A stretch of DNA of 34,368 nt from Candidatus Nitrosotenuis sp. (lineage in GTDB: Archaea; Thermoproteota; Nitrososphaeria; Nitrososphaerales; Nitrosopumilaceae). This document shows, piece after piece, positions 1 through 7,391 of the stretch (positions are counted from its first letter, which is position 1; each line of letters opens with the position of its first letter). Location: NCBI GenBank assembly GCA_004322465.1, contig SCVO01000067.1:1-34368 (forward strand), given 5' to 3'. The notes beneath the pieces were generated by a model. It was not told where the DNA came from, ran no database searches, and was given only the letters and a program-made list of their open reading frames with translations. A program made the position numbers and the translations under genes.

Positions 1-140
1 CTTTTTTCGAGCGTGTTTAGATGATACTGTATTGTGCCCATTGACAGATTCAACTCTCGTTTGATCTGCCTGAGATGGGAACCTGGGTTTTGTTGTATGA
101 ATTGCAACATGCGTTCAGCATTGTCTGATTTATCATCCAC
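1..140 (-). CDS. Winged-helix transcriptional regulator, partial
   Basis: The N-terminal 46 codons of a gene that runs off the left edge. The protein begins VDDKSDNAERMLQFIQQ and continues with GSHLRQIKRELNLSMGTIQ, followed by YHLNTLEK. This is the helix-turn-helix of archaeal ArsR/MarR-like winged-helix regulators, with the recognition helix around SMGTIQYHLNTL. It presumably binds DNA and controls transcription, but the effector domain lies outside the window. The start is taken as the GTG at 138-140, because an in-frame TAA lies at 144-146, only one codon further upstream. The gene reads away from the secreted PepSY gene. The HTH assignment is good; the regulated genes are unknown. Confidence 0.7.
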   Translation of the reverse strand, partial: MDDKSDNAERMLQFIQQNPGSHLRQIKRELNLSMGTIQYHLNTLEK

Positions 141-301
141 ATCTTACGACCTAATCCATTTCAATTTGTCAATAAAATAAATCAATTCCTGTATCCGTGT
201 ACCGTTAACGGCTGACTTACTTAATACTTGTAATACACTCGTCTAAGTGTCGTGAAAGTTTCTTTGTACGTATGGATTATCTGCCTAAAATGAGCATTCT
301 C

Positions 302-322
302 ATGAAAAAGTAAAAAAAAAGA
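302..322 (-). terminator. T-tract terminator after PepSY gene
   Basis: On the minus strand, just after the stop codon at 334-336, there is a run of nine T (312-320) in a T-rich stretch. This is the usual signal for archaeal intrinsic termination. No strong hairpin precedes it. Confidence 0.5.
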
Positions 323-333
323 AACGGTGCTAG

Positions 334-759
334 CTAATTGTTTGTTTGACTAGTGTCGTCGTTTGTCTCACCGTCACCGTCTCCATTGTCAGTGCTGTCC
401 GTAGTGTCGTCGTTTGTTTCTCCATCTTCAGCGTTGTTATTTCCGTCTGGTTGATCCTCTGCTACGCTGATGATTTTGCCTGTCTCTGCATTGATTTTTA
501 CCTCAAACAGCTGTCCATTTTTCTCAACGTTGGCTCTATAGTTGTTCTGTCCGTGTTCTGTCTCCATTGAATCTACTTGTACTGTCTTGGGGTCTACTGA
601 AAGGAAGCTTGCAACGTTATTTGCAGCCTGGTCTGGTGTGACCTGTGATTGGCCTTTTGATGCGGTACTCGTTGCAAATGAATTAGTAATTCCCACTAGT
701 GCAAATATTAGTACGGATGCTGCGATTGCAGATGCAACGTATGTTTTTCTTGTTGTTAT
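334..759 (-). CDS. Secreted PepSY-domain protein with acidic tail
   Basis: A small exported protein of about 141 residues. The mature part (roughly residues 35-100) has the PepSY pattern, with NNVASFLSVDPKTVQVDSME, then YRANVEKNGQLFEVKINAETG and KIISV. PepSY domains are extracytoplasmic and often modulate peptidases or sense ligands. The C-terminus is a very acidic repeat rich in D, N, T and G. Reading upstream of the GTG at 694-696 adds TTRKTYVASAIAASVLIFAL, a basic segment then a hydrophobic core, which is a typical Sec signal peptide. No ATG, GTG or TTG precedes that segment. The best start is ATA at 757-759, six bases after the strong ribosome site AGGAGGTGA (766-774). If the GTG at 696 is used instead, the signal peptide is lost. 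The domain call is reasonable; the function is unknown. Confidence 0.6.
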   Translation of the reverse strand: MTTRKTYVASAIAASVLIFALVGITNSFATSTASKGQSQVTPDQAANNVASFLSVDPKTVQVDSMETEHGQNNYRANVEKNGQLFEVKINAETGKIISVAEDQPDGNNNAEDGETNDDTTDSTDNGDGDGETNDDTSQTNN

Positions 760-765
760 TTCTCT

Positions 766-774
766 TCACCTCCT
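766..774 (-). promoter_or_regulatory. Strong ribosome binding site placing an ATA start
   Basis: On the minus strand the sequence AGGAGGTGA is complementary to the archaeal 16S rRNA 3' end. It lies six bases before ATA (757-759) and 69 bases before the first ATG/GTG/TTG in that frame. The spacing favours ATA as the initiation codon of the PepSY gene. Confidence 0.55.
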
Positions 775-908
775 GTGATTAAATTATCGATTTTTGTATA
801 TTACGATTGAGAGACACTTAGCTAACCGGCGCAATCATACTGAACATGCACAAAAGTCGTTCAGTTAGACAAGTGCATCACTGTCAATCTGATGTATTCG
901 GCCTTGAG

Positions 909-1703
909 CTAATTTTGTACTTTGTCAATGACGTCTTTTTTAGTGATGGCTAGGTAGATGACCGTTGCTAGGATCGTAGCAAGGAAAATTGCGCTTGTTA
1001 TTACAGTCCCCAATCCCAAACCGCCCGAGTCCAAATCCTGTGATAGGTAGTCTCCTATCGAGGCACCAAGGGGACGAGTTAGAATGTATGCTATCCAAAA
1101 TGCCAGAACTGGGTGTATCTTGAAACCGTAGCGACCTACGGCGACAGCTCCTATCATCGCGCCAAAGACTACTGCTGAGAGCAGGTATCCGATGTCTATG
1201 GTCTCAGCTAATAGATCCCCTGCAGCGGTTCCAAGCGCGAATGTGAACAGGATGGCAAGCCAGTAAAATCCCTCTCTTCTGGTTGTAACGATTGTGTGTA
1301 TGGACAGCGTCTTTTCCTTCTTGTACCAAGCAGCAAAGATTACAGCAAGCGAGACGGCAAAGATTGCGGTGCTGGTCTCCAAAGATATTCCGAGATTATC
1401 CGTCAAATTGTCTGTGATGAGAGTGCCTACGATGCTTATTAGGACGACTGCAAGCCAGTAAACTCCAGGAATGTATTTTTTGGATTTGAACTGAAAGACT
1501 AGTGTTACGGCAAGTATTGTTCCAATGATTAGAGTTACGCCGTCAAGTCCGAGATTCAACGTTTCGTTTAAAAAGTCCGCGGCAGTCTCGCCGACAGTGG
1601 TGCACAAGACCTTGATCACCCAAAAGTACAGCGTAATCTCCGGTACCTTGTTTAGCATCTGTCGAGCACTCGATGGGATGTTTCTGTCTTTTATCTCCTT
1701 CAT
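909..1703 (-). CDS. COG4705-type polytopic membrane protein
   Basis: A 264-residue integral membrane protein with about eight hydrophobic segments. It contains two related halves, each with a VPEITLYFW or REGFYWLAI-like segment followed by an acidic, glycine-containing turn (GETAADFL; GTAAGDLL). Near the C-terminus is the segment TRPLGASIGDYL. These repeats are typical of the uncharacterised COG4705 family, annotated historically as membrane-anchored proteins and found widely in bacteria and archaea. The biochemical role is not known. The ATG at 1701-1703 gives the familiar N-terminus with KVPEIT. A short hairpin (TTTTCG/CGAAAA, 1714-1729) lies about 10 bases upstream. The gene is likely monocistronic and probably host rather than element. 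Confidence 0.75.
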   Translation of the reverse strand: MKEIKDRNIPSSARQMLNKVPEITLYFWVIKVLCTTVGETAADFLNETLNLGLDGVTLIIGTILAVTLVFQFKSKKYIPGVYWLAVVLISIVGTLITDNLTDNLGISLETSTAIFAVSLAVIFAAWYKKEKTLSIHTIVTTRREGFYWLAILFTFALGTAAGDLLAETIDIGYLLSAVVFGAMIGAVAVGRYGFKIHPVLAFWIAYILTRPLGASIGDYLSQDLDSGGLGLGTVITSAIFLATILATVIYLAITKKDVIDKVQN

Positions 1704-1713
1704 CTTACATTCC

Positions 1714-1729
1714 TTTTCGGTAACGAAAA
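1714..1729. repeat. Small inverted repeat before COG4705-like gene
   Basis: TTTTCG (1714-1719) and CGAAAA (1724-1729) form perfect 6-base arms around GTAA, ten bases upstream of the start at 1703. This could be a small operator or a 5' leader hairpin. No regulator is identified. Confidence 0.3.
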
Positions 1730-2178
1730 CAAATCAAAACTAAAATTTTTCATCAGTTAATTCTAGATTTTTTGTTTGATGATATAACGATTCTAGTACA
1801 TTCAGCTAATTGAAATCGATTGACAATAATCTATAACTTAACGTAAAAATATTCTGTCATTTTGCTTCAGCCTGCATCCAAACGTCTAGGATACACTAGG
1901 CTAAGTCAAAGAAAAAAAAGGCATATTTGCCCGTCTTATACAACAATACTTTCTTCTTTTAATATTATTATATATAATAAAATAAAAATGATGATTATAT
2001 ACACAGCAAAACCAGTTCTACGTGGAAAAATTCCTCCTAGTTTACATACAAAATAGTCCAGATATCCATGCACAGTCTTGCTTGATCTTTATCATGAGTA
2101 ATTTATGTGGCATTGTCCTACCAACGCCATACAATAAATTAAAATTCAGACAGTCAAATCTACTAAAACCAACTACGG
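1730..2178. other. AT-rich intergenic stretch without a convincing gene
   Basis: About 450 bases rich in A and T, with a strongly AT block near 1965-2005. The plus-strand reading frame at 1862-2056 has no ribosome site and an unlikely composition, so it is not called. No tRNA or repeat array was recognised. It separates the COG4705-like gene from the decayed integrase. Confidence 0.5.
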
Positions 2179-2882
2179 CTAATTCACTATTCTGATCCTC
2201 AATGCATTCATGCGTGATTTTGTGTCATCGTCCTTAATTCGGTTCAGTATGGGCATGATATATTCCGAAGCTTCTTTTGAAATAAAAGTAATTCTGGATT
2301 TTTTCGTTTTTGTGTACTTTGCTGGGATCCTGATCATTATGCGCTCTTTGGTAGTATCAAAATCCCGCTTACGCAGTTGTACCGATTCTTGAGGTCTCAT
2401 CCCGCTACTAGACAAAGCTAAATAGTATGCCTTCCTTTGAGGTTTTGCAATACTGATTATTTGCTTTAATTGTTGTATAGTTATACCGTCACGATCTTGT
2501 TTTTCAGCTCGGCGAAAGGTTATGTTTTCCTTTAGATCCTCTCTATGAATTTTAATTCCAGCGTATCTAAGATATCCTTTGATTGAATAGATGTAGTTCC
2601 TAGATACTGCAGGAGTTATGCCTTTTTTATCTAGGTCATTTACGAAAATCTATAATCGGTCAAAAAGTTGCTCAAACTGTTGTTCTTGGTCTAGATGTCT
2701 CAGATTATTTGTAAATGTGCAAGTGTTGCGCCTTCTTTTTCTTGTATTGATCTGTCTAGTTGTGAAAGTGCAGCTTTTACATTCTTAACTGTACCATCTG
2801 CTTTTAGACTAATTTTCTGCAAATATGACTCGATAGTTTTTGGTGTAAGAGTTTGTTTTGCCATGTTTTGATTACACCTCAT
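2179..2882 (-). pseudogene. Decayed tyrosine recombinase (integrase) remnant
   Basis: A broken tyrosine recombinase read in pieces. The first piece (2882 to about 2700) resembles an N-terminal core-binding domain (TPKTIESYLQKISLKADGTV). A frame change follows near 2700, then an in-frame TAG near 2650. From there a continuous frame reads NYIYSIKGYLRYAGIKIHRE and ends in the catalytic arginine box SSSGMRPQESVQLRKRDF. The frame continues through the beta-strand region with KYTKTKKSRITF, where a box lysine could sit, and stops at 2179. The HxxR box and the catalytic tyrosine are missing. It is therefore frameshifted, has a premature stop and is C-terminally truncated, and is surely inactive. It marks an older integration event next to the metal-transport ATPase. 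Confidence 0.75.
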
Positions 2883-2929
2883 TTGTTTAAAAACAATTGA
2901 ATGTTATGTGTATATGAGTAGTATTGAAA

Positions 2930-4954
2930 TCAATATGCTCTTTTGTCCAAAATCAGTCTCGCAGAGTTCACCATGAATACCAGCTCAGAAGACACATGGA
3001 TGAGTGCAGCCAGAAGCGGGTTTATGTGGCCAGTGAAGGCAAGAATGAATCCGAGGCCATCCACTCCCAAGGTTCCAAAAAAGTTCTGCCGGATTGCAAA
3101 AATCGACTGCCTTGAGTTTCTCACAAGATACGGAATCCTCATCAGATCTTCGGTCATCAGTACAATGTCGGCAGTCTCTATGGCAACGTCCGTTCCAGTC
3201 TTGCCCATTGCTATTCCAATATGGGACTTGGCAAGTGCTGGCGCATCGTTAACGCCGTCTCCAACCATTACAACCATCTTGGAATCTGCGTGTCCCCTGA
3301 CTATTTCCTCAATTTTTGAGACCTTGTCTTGTGGGAGTAGTTCGGCGTGGTATTCATCAATGCCTACTTCCTCCGCTATTCTTTTTGCAATTTTTTTATT
3401 GTCTCCAGTTAACATCACAACTTTAATTTTCATCTTTTTTATTTCTGCAATCGCCTTCTTTGCTTCTGTTCTCAACGAGTCCTCAAAGAACACAGCTCCT
3501 ACAAGTTGTTTGTCAATAGCTAAAAACGTGGCAGTTAAAGCAAACTGTAACAGATCAGTATCCTGCTGTCTGACAATCTGCAAGGTATGACCGGAATCAT
3601 CCTTGTATTCGTTTACTAGATATTGAAAAGAAGTACTTTTTGATTTTAATAATTCTGGAATTCTCTGAATGGCGGATTCGGAATCATCATCATTAATCAA
3701 TTTGTCTATAAACTCCAGGTTTCCAAGGCTGATTTGTTGGTGGTTGTATGTTCTTGTTACTCCTCTCCCGACAGTTATCGTATCAGAGGCATCAAGGCTT
3801 GGTTGAGTCACCGAAAGGCCCTCCTGATTTGCCCTTTCTTGTATTGCCCTAGCGAGGGGATGGTTGATGTTTTTCTCAACCATGGCTGCATATTCCAGTA
3901 TTTTCATGGGTTTTAGCGAAGACTCTAGCGAAACAACCTGAGAAACCACAGGTTTTCCATGTGTCAGTGTACCTGTCTTGTCAAATACGATCGTACCTGC
4001 ATGACTCAAATTCTCAATCTGGAGGCCTCCTTTGATGACGATTCCTTGCTTTGAGATCTTTCCAGTTGTGGCAAGCAGCGCTATTGGAGTACCGACTGCA
4101 AGGCCGCAGGCCCCTGCAACTATAATGACAGACAGAGTGGATGTCAGGTTTTGCGTCACAAGATAGGTTATGACTGACAGGCCTATTGCGAATTGAATCA
4201 GCCTTGTGGCCATTCTGTCGCTTATTTTCTGTATTGGTGCCTTTGATGCTTCTGCCCCCTCCACTAGGTGTATTATCTTTGCAAAGGTTGTATCGGAAGA
4301 GATTTTTTCGCACTTGATTTCCAGATAACCTGTCAGGTTTATTGTACCAGCAAAAACACGGTCACCTTTTTTCTTGTCAATCGGAATACTCTCTCCGGTG
4401 ATACTTGATTGATCTACTGCGGATGAACCAGTGATTATTGTACCATCAACTGGAATCACGTCACCCTCTCTCACAATTATTACATCGTTAACGTTTACTC
4501 GTTCAATCTCAACTAATTGCTGCCCATTTTCGTTTTTTACCAGTGCCTTCCTTGGAGCCAGTCTGTAAAGAGATTCAATATTTTTCCTTCCTTTTTTTAC
4601 AATAAAGCCTTCAACAAATTCCGACAATACCGCAAAAAAAGTAACTACTATCGCAGGAAGAAATTGTAACGAAACCAGCGATGCGACTATTGCGATAACC
4701 ATGGAAAGTTCCATGTTTACGCGGCCTTTTCTTAGGGCATACAGCGATTCTTTGAAAATAGGATAGCCGCCAATCAATACGCTTAGTGTGATGATGATCT
4801 TTCCAATCCAGTCAGGCTGCACGAGTTGCAGCCATGCAATGAATATTGTGATGAGGCCGAGTCCAGCCATGCGTAAAATTTCTATTCTTTTGTCTCCGTG
4901 TTCTTCAACCGACTCGTGCGCTTTTTTTAGGTCAAATTCACATGCCCCTGACAT
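2930..4954 (-). CDS. Heavy-metal P1B-type ATPase with altered CPx motif
   Basis: A 674-residue cation-pumping ATPase that should move a metal ion across the cytoplasmic membrane using ATP. Visible motifs are the actuator TGES, the phosphorylation site DKTGTLTHGKP (Asp near residue 326), the P1B-specific NHPLARAI, the hinge MLTGDN, and GDGVNDAPAL. The membrane segment that usually carries CPC, CPH or SPC reads GACGLAVGTP (about residues 281-291). The cysteine is present but the usual proline before it is Ala, so metal specificity cannot be read from the motif. There is no N-terminal CxxC metal-binding domain. A Cys and an early acidic segment lie in MSGACEFDLKKAHE. The length is normal for a P1B pump without metal-binding domains. 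A TATA-like stretch lies near 4976-4987. Confidence 0.88.
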   Translation of the reverse strand: MSGACEFDLKKAHESVEEHGDKRIEILRMAGLGLITIFIAWLQLVQPDWIGKIIITLSVLIGGYPIFKESLYALRKGRVNMELSMVIAIVASLVSLQFLPAIVVTFFAVLSEFVEGFIVKKGRKNIESLYRLAPRKALVKNENGQQLVEIERVNVNDVIIVREGDVIPVDGTIITGSSAVDQSSITGESIPIDKKKGDRVFAGTINLTGYLEIKCEKISSDTTFAKIIHLVEGAEASKAPIQKISDRMATRLIQFAIGLSVITYLVTQNLTSTLSVIIVAGACGLAVGTPIALLATTGKISKQGIVIKGGLQIENLSHAGTIVFDKTGTLTHGKPVVSQVVSLESSLKPMKILEYAAMVEKNINHPLARAIQERANQEGLSVTQPSLDASDTITVGRGVTRTYNHQQISLGNLEFIDKLINDDDSESAIQRIPELLKSKSTSFQYLVNEYKDDSGHTLQIVRQQDTDLLQFALTATFLAIDKQLVGAVFFEDSLRTEAKKAIAEIKKMKIKVVMLTGDNKKIAKRIAEEVGIDEYHAELLPQDKVSKIEEIVRGHADSKMVVMVGDGVNDAPALAKSHIGIAMGKTGTDVAIETADIVLMTEDLMRIPYLVRNSRQSIFAIRQNFFGTLGVDGLGFILAFTGHINPLLAALIHVSSELVFMVNSARLILDKRAY

Positions 4955-5055
4955 AGTATCCTCTGGGGGAGGATAGGATATATGTTTTTAGAATAGATTT
5001 AATCCAGTTTAGATTTCAATTAGTATGATATTGAAATGATGTATCGAGTTTTATC

Positions 5056-6060
5056 CTACAATGTAACTTCATATTTTTTCCATCGTCCGGAACCAATCTG
5101 TCTTACAAGGCCAAGCTCAACCATCCTCTGCATATAGTTTCGGTATGATCTGTCGGTGACAGTCTCTCCCATCTGCCGCCTGTACTCCTTGAAGAGTCTT
5201 CCTGAATCCATCGACTTGTTCCGCTTTAGGATTTCATAGATCGTCTTCTGGTGGTCGTTCAGCTTTCCCAACAGATACGACAGACGGTACTTTCTTGCAA
5301 ATCCCGCCGCCGCCCTTATGTGGTCGATGGTTATCGACTCGTGGCCCTTCGACTCCGCGTCGATTGCGGCGTTCTTGAGTATCTGTATGCTAGCCCTGGC
5401 ATCGCCTCCCGACGAGCTCGATATCTCTGCTATGAGTTCTTCAGATATGGCCTGTGGATGTAATCCGCCCTTAATCCTATCCCTCAGAATTTTGTCGATG
5501 TCAGTTCCGTCGTATGTCCCAAACTCTATCTCCTGTAGGTGGAGGCTGCTCCTTATCCTGTCGTCGATGTCGTTCGGCGAGTAGGGGTGATTCGATATCA
5601 GGACTACTGGGCAGGAGTTTCTGGAAAATGTGTACAGTATGTCATTGTCCTTCAGGTGGTCTGCCTCGTCGAGGCAGATTACCATCTTCTTGCCCGACTT
5701 CTCAAACCTTTTGATCAGCTCGCTGGTGGACTCCTTTCCGTGTATCATTGACCCCGTCTGCCTCAGCACCTCCTCCATGACCTTGTGGGCAGTCCTGTTG
5801 GACCAGCAGTTGACGTAGACGGACATGCCGCCGAAGTGCTCGCGCAGTACAGATCTGACGACGGTGGTCTTTCCAGCCCCAGGAGCGCCGAACACATAGA
5901 GGCTCTTTGCAGGCTTGCCCTGCTTGAGAGGCATCAGCGAGTCGACTATGTCCTCGACGTGCCGTTCGCGGCAGAGTATCTTTGCAGGCAGGAAGGCCTC
6001 GTGGAATGGACCTTCATCCAATATTATGGGCCTTCCCATTGTATCCTGATAAAACTGCAC
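5056..6060 (-). CDS. cdc6: Orc1/Cdc6-family replication initiator, short form
   Basis: A 334-residue AAA+ ATPase of the archaeal Orc1/Cdc6 family, which binds origin DNA and helps load MCM. Motifs are Walker A FGAPGAGKTT (about residues 57-66), Walker B VICLDEADHL, a sensor-2 type segment GGDARASIQILKNAA, and a C-terminal winged helix from about residue 265 (YEILKRNKSMDSGRLFKEYR). Archaeal Cdc6 proteins are usually nearer 400 residues, so this copy is compact. It may be a plasmid- or element-type paralogue. It starts 50 bases downstream of an inverted repeat (6110-6138) that may be its operator or an origin site. It lies downstream of a two-gene cassette and near integrase 1. Its family is sure; whether it serves the element or the chromosome is inference. 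Confidence 0.85.
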   Translation of the reverse strand: MQFYQDTMGRPIILDEGPFHEAFLPAKILCRERHVEDIVDSLMPLKQGKPAKSLYVFGAPGAGKTTVVRSVLREHFGGMSVYVNCWSNRTAHKVMEEVLRQTGSMIHGKESTSELIKRFEKSGKKMVICLDEADHLKDNDILYTFSRNSCPVVLISNHPYSPNDIDDRIRSSLHLQEIEFGTYDGTDIDKILRDRIKGGLHPQAISEELIAEISSSSGGDARASIQILKNAAIDAESKGHESITIDHIRAAAGFARKYRLSYLLGKLNDHQKTIYEILKRNKSMDSGRLFKEYRRQMGETVTDRSYRNYMQRMVELGLVRQIGSGRWKKYEVTL

Positions 6061-6083
6061 GTTCGTCCAGCTTAACCCTATTT

Positions 6084-6098
6084 GCGGTGATTTTCCGC
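6084..6098. repeat. Short inverted repeat GCGG/CCGC before cdc6
   Basis: GCGG (6084-6087) and CCGC (6095-6098) flank a 7-base AT-rich spacer about 25 bases upstream of the cdc6 start. The octamer TTCCGCTA here (6093-6100) recurs twice at 8626-8644. Confidence 0.3.
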
Positions 6099-6109
6099 TA
6101 GAGATTCTG

Positions 6110-6138
6110 GATTCTCATTGGTGTCGGATATGAGAATC
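6110..6138. promoter_or_regulatory. Perfect 9-bp inverted repeat upstream of cdc6
   Basis: GATTCTCAT (6110-6118) and ATGAGAATC (6130-6138) are perfectly complementary arms separated by 11 bases, in the 89-base gap between cdc6 and the gene at 6150. Arm spacing of about 20 bases centre to centre suits a dimer on two helical turns, so this could be an initiator/operator site for cdc6 autoregulation. It could also act as a hairpin terminator for the upstream gene, but there is no T tract. Confidence 0.45.
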
Positions 6139-6149
6139 ATTTGATGGAT

Positions 6150-6665
6150 CTAAGAGATTATCTGAAACTTCGGAAATTCCTTGTTAGTTCTTGACATCTC
6201 TGCAACTTTGGCATAATTTGGATTTTGGGTCACTATGTAACTAGTTTCAGCCGAACCCCTGTAGATTTTCAGAATATATTTTAAAACTCCTACGTCTGCC
6301 CAGTTCACCAACGTCAGTTTTACCTTGTTTTCACTTTTCGGCATACTGTGTCGAATAAACCAGTCAACTGTTTCGCCCCAGATCTGACCGCGGACAGGTT
6401 CCTCTACAATCAACGAGCGCTTCATCCTTTTTCTGTTATCATATTGTGGGAGAAAATATAGCAGCCTCTTTACCCTCTGTACGATCTTGCTGTTGTAATT
6501 GTACTTCTGCAGAAATGAAACGACCGTCATGTTTGTGACATACACGGATGGACCAAATTCGTCTGCAGAAACTCTTTTCAAAAAACTCGTCCCAAATTTT
6601 TTGTCCACCATGATTTTCTCGAAAATGTCGTCAGCGATGATTGATACGCTGACTGAACTTGACAT
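6150..6665 (-). CDS. Hypothetical protein, second gene of a two-gene cassette
   Basis: A 171-residue soluble protein that I do not recognise. It begins MSSSVSVSIIADDIFEKIMV and contains the segment YVTNMTVVSFLQKYNYNSK and a basic central part (QRVKRLLYFLPQYDNRKRMK). The C-terminal part alternates strands and helices. The start of the protein, with an acidic pair after a hydrophobic strand, superficially recalls a PIN-like fold, but the later PIN acidic residues are not evident. It starts five bases after the stop of the PLD-like gene, so the two are co-transcribed. AT content is higher than in the neighbouring integrase, suggesting acquired cargo. Confidence 0.6.
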   Translation of the reverse strand: MSSSVSVSIIADDIFEKIMVDKKFGTSFLKRVSADEFGPSVYVTNMTVVSFLQKYNYNSKIVQRVKRLLYFLPQYDNRKRMKRSLIVEEPVRGQIWGETVDWFIRHSMPKSENKVKLTLVNWADVGVLKYILKIYRGSAETSYIVTQNPNYAKVAEMSRTNKEFPKFQIIS

Positions 6666-6670
6666 TTCAG

Positions 6671-7171
6671 CTACTGATACAATTCTGCAATAAACTTCAG
6701 GTCGCGTTTATGATCTCTGACTGGAACAGTCACGGGATTTATCCCATCTATAAGTTTGTCAAAGAGAGCCCTCTTCTTTCGCGCGTCAGATTCACTGTTT
6801 ATCTCATAGTAACCATGTCTCACATTAACCTGATATCGCTGATGCTTTTTTGAGACAATCAAATGCTTGCCGTCTACCACCATGTAGTGATCTTCCCCCG
6901 GCGGTAATTTCTTTCCAGGATATGTTTTGATGCCGTCTGCAACAACTCTGTGAATCGTATCTTCATCGCATTTTCCAAGATATGCCTTGACCTCAACTCC
7001 TTTGTAGAGTGCATCCCTCAAAGCCTCGCGCACATCCGTAAAATAGTATATGCTGAACTCACCGGTAACAACACAAATCTCCTTTCTGGCCAGGCTAATC
7101 AATCGATTGGCATGCCATCTGAAATCTGAATCCAAGGGGGTCGGTTTGATGTCGTCTCGTTCTGTAGTCAT
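6671..7171 (-). CDS. Phospholipase D-like (HKD-type) protein
   Basis: About 166 residues from the ATG at 7169-7171 (MTTERDDIKP). The N-terminal half contains HANRLISLARKEICVVTGEF, then FTDVREALRDALYKGVEVKA. This is the strand-helix pattern that precedes the HKD motif in PLD-superfamily nucleases and transferases. The motif region reads DHYMVVDGKHLIVSKKHQ, placing a histidine before a strand as in HxK, though the lysine is offset (HYMVVDGK). It may thus be a single-HKD, partly degenerate member. Such small PLD-like proteins occur in mobile elements and defence cassettes. A GTG-started extension up to 7267 looks like leader sequence, with an AT-rich composition. It is followed by the hypothetical gene at 6150-6665 in the same operon. 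Fold assignment is moderate; activity is uncertain. Confidence 0.6.
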   Translation of the reverse strand: MTTERDDIKPTPLDSDFRWHANRLISLARKEICVVTGEFSIYYFTDVREALRDALYKGVEVKAYLGKCDEDTIHRVVADGIKTYPGKKLPPGEDHYMVVDGKHLIVSKKHQRYQVNVRHGYYEINSESDARKKRALFDKLIDGINPVTVPVRDHKRDLKFIAELYQ

Positions 7172-7391
7172 TACGTCCACTATACGGAATTTGTTATTTG
7201 ATAATAAAAATACACATTTTTTAAGTAAACAGACGAAAAGCTTGCTTCGGCAACGTAATCCTGACACCTCATTTCTGTCATTTCCCTATCCGTATACGAT
7301 ATAAGAGTAACTATCGTAAGCGGCTTTTCCCGGCTAAATGTTGCGAAAATCGCAGGGCAGAAACACCGGTTTAGTGGAATCGTATGTAGGA

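Noticed and set aside
1862-2056. Plus-strand 64-codon frame
   Set aside because: No ribosome site or family; low-complexity AT-rich composition; likely chance.
4014-4313. Minus-strand 99-codon frame inside the metal ATPase
   Set aside because: Overlaps the motif-rich ATPase frame on the same strand; no support.
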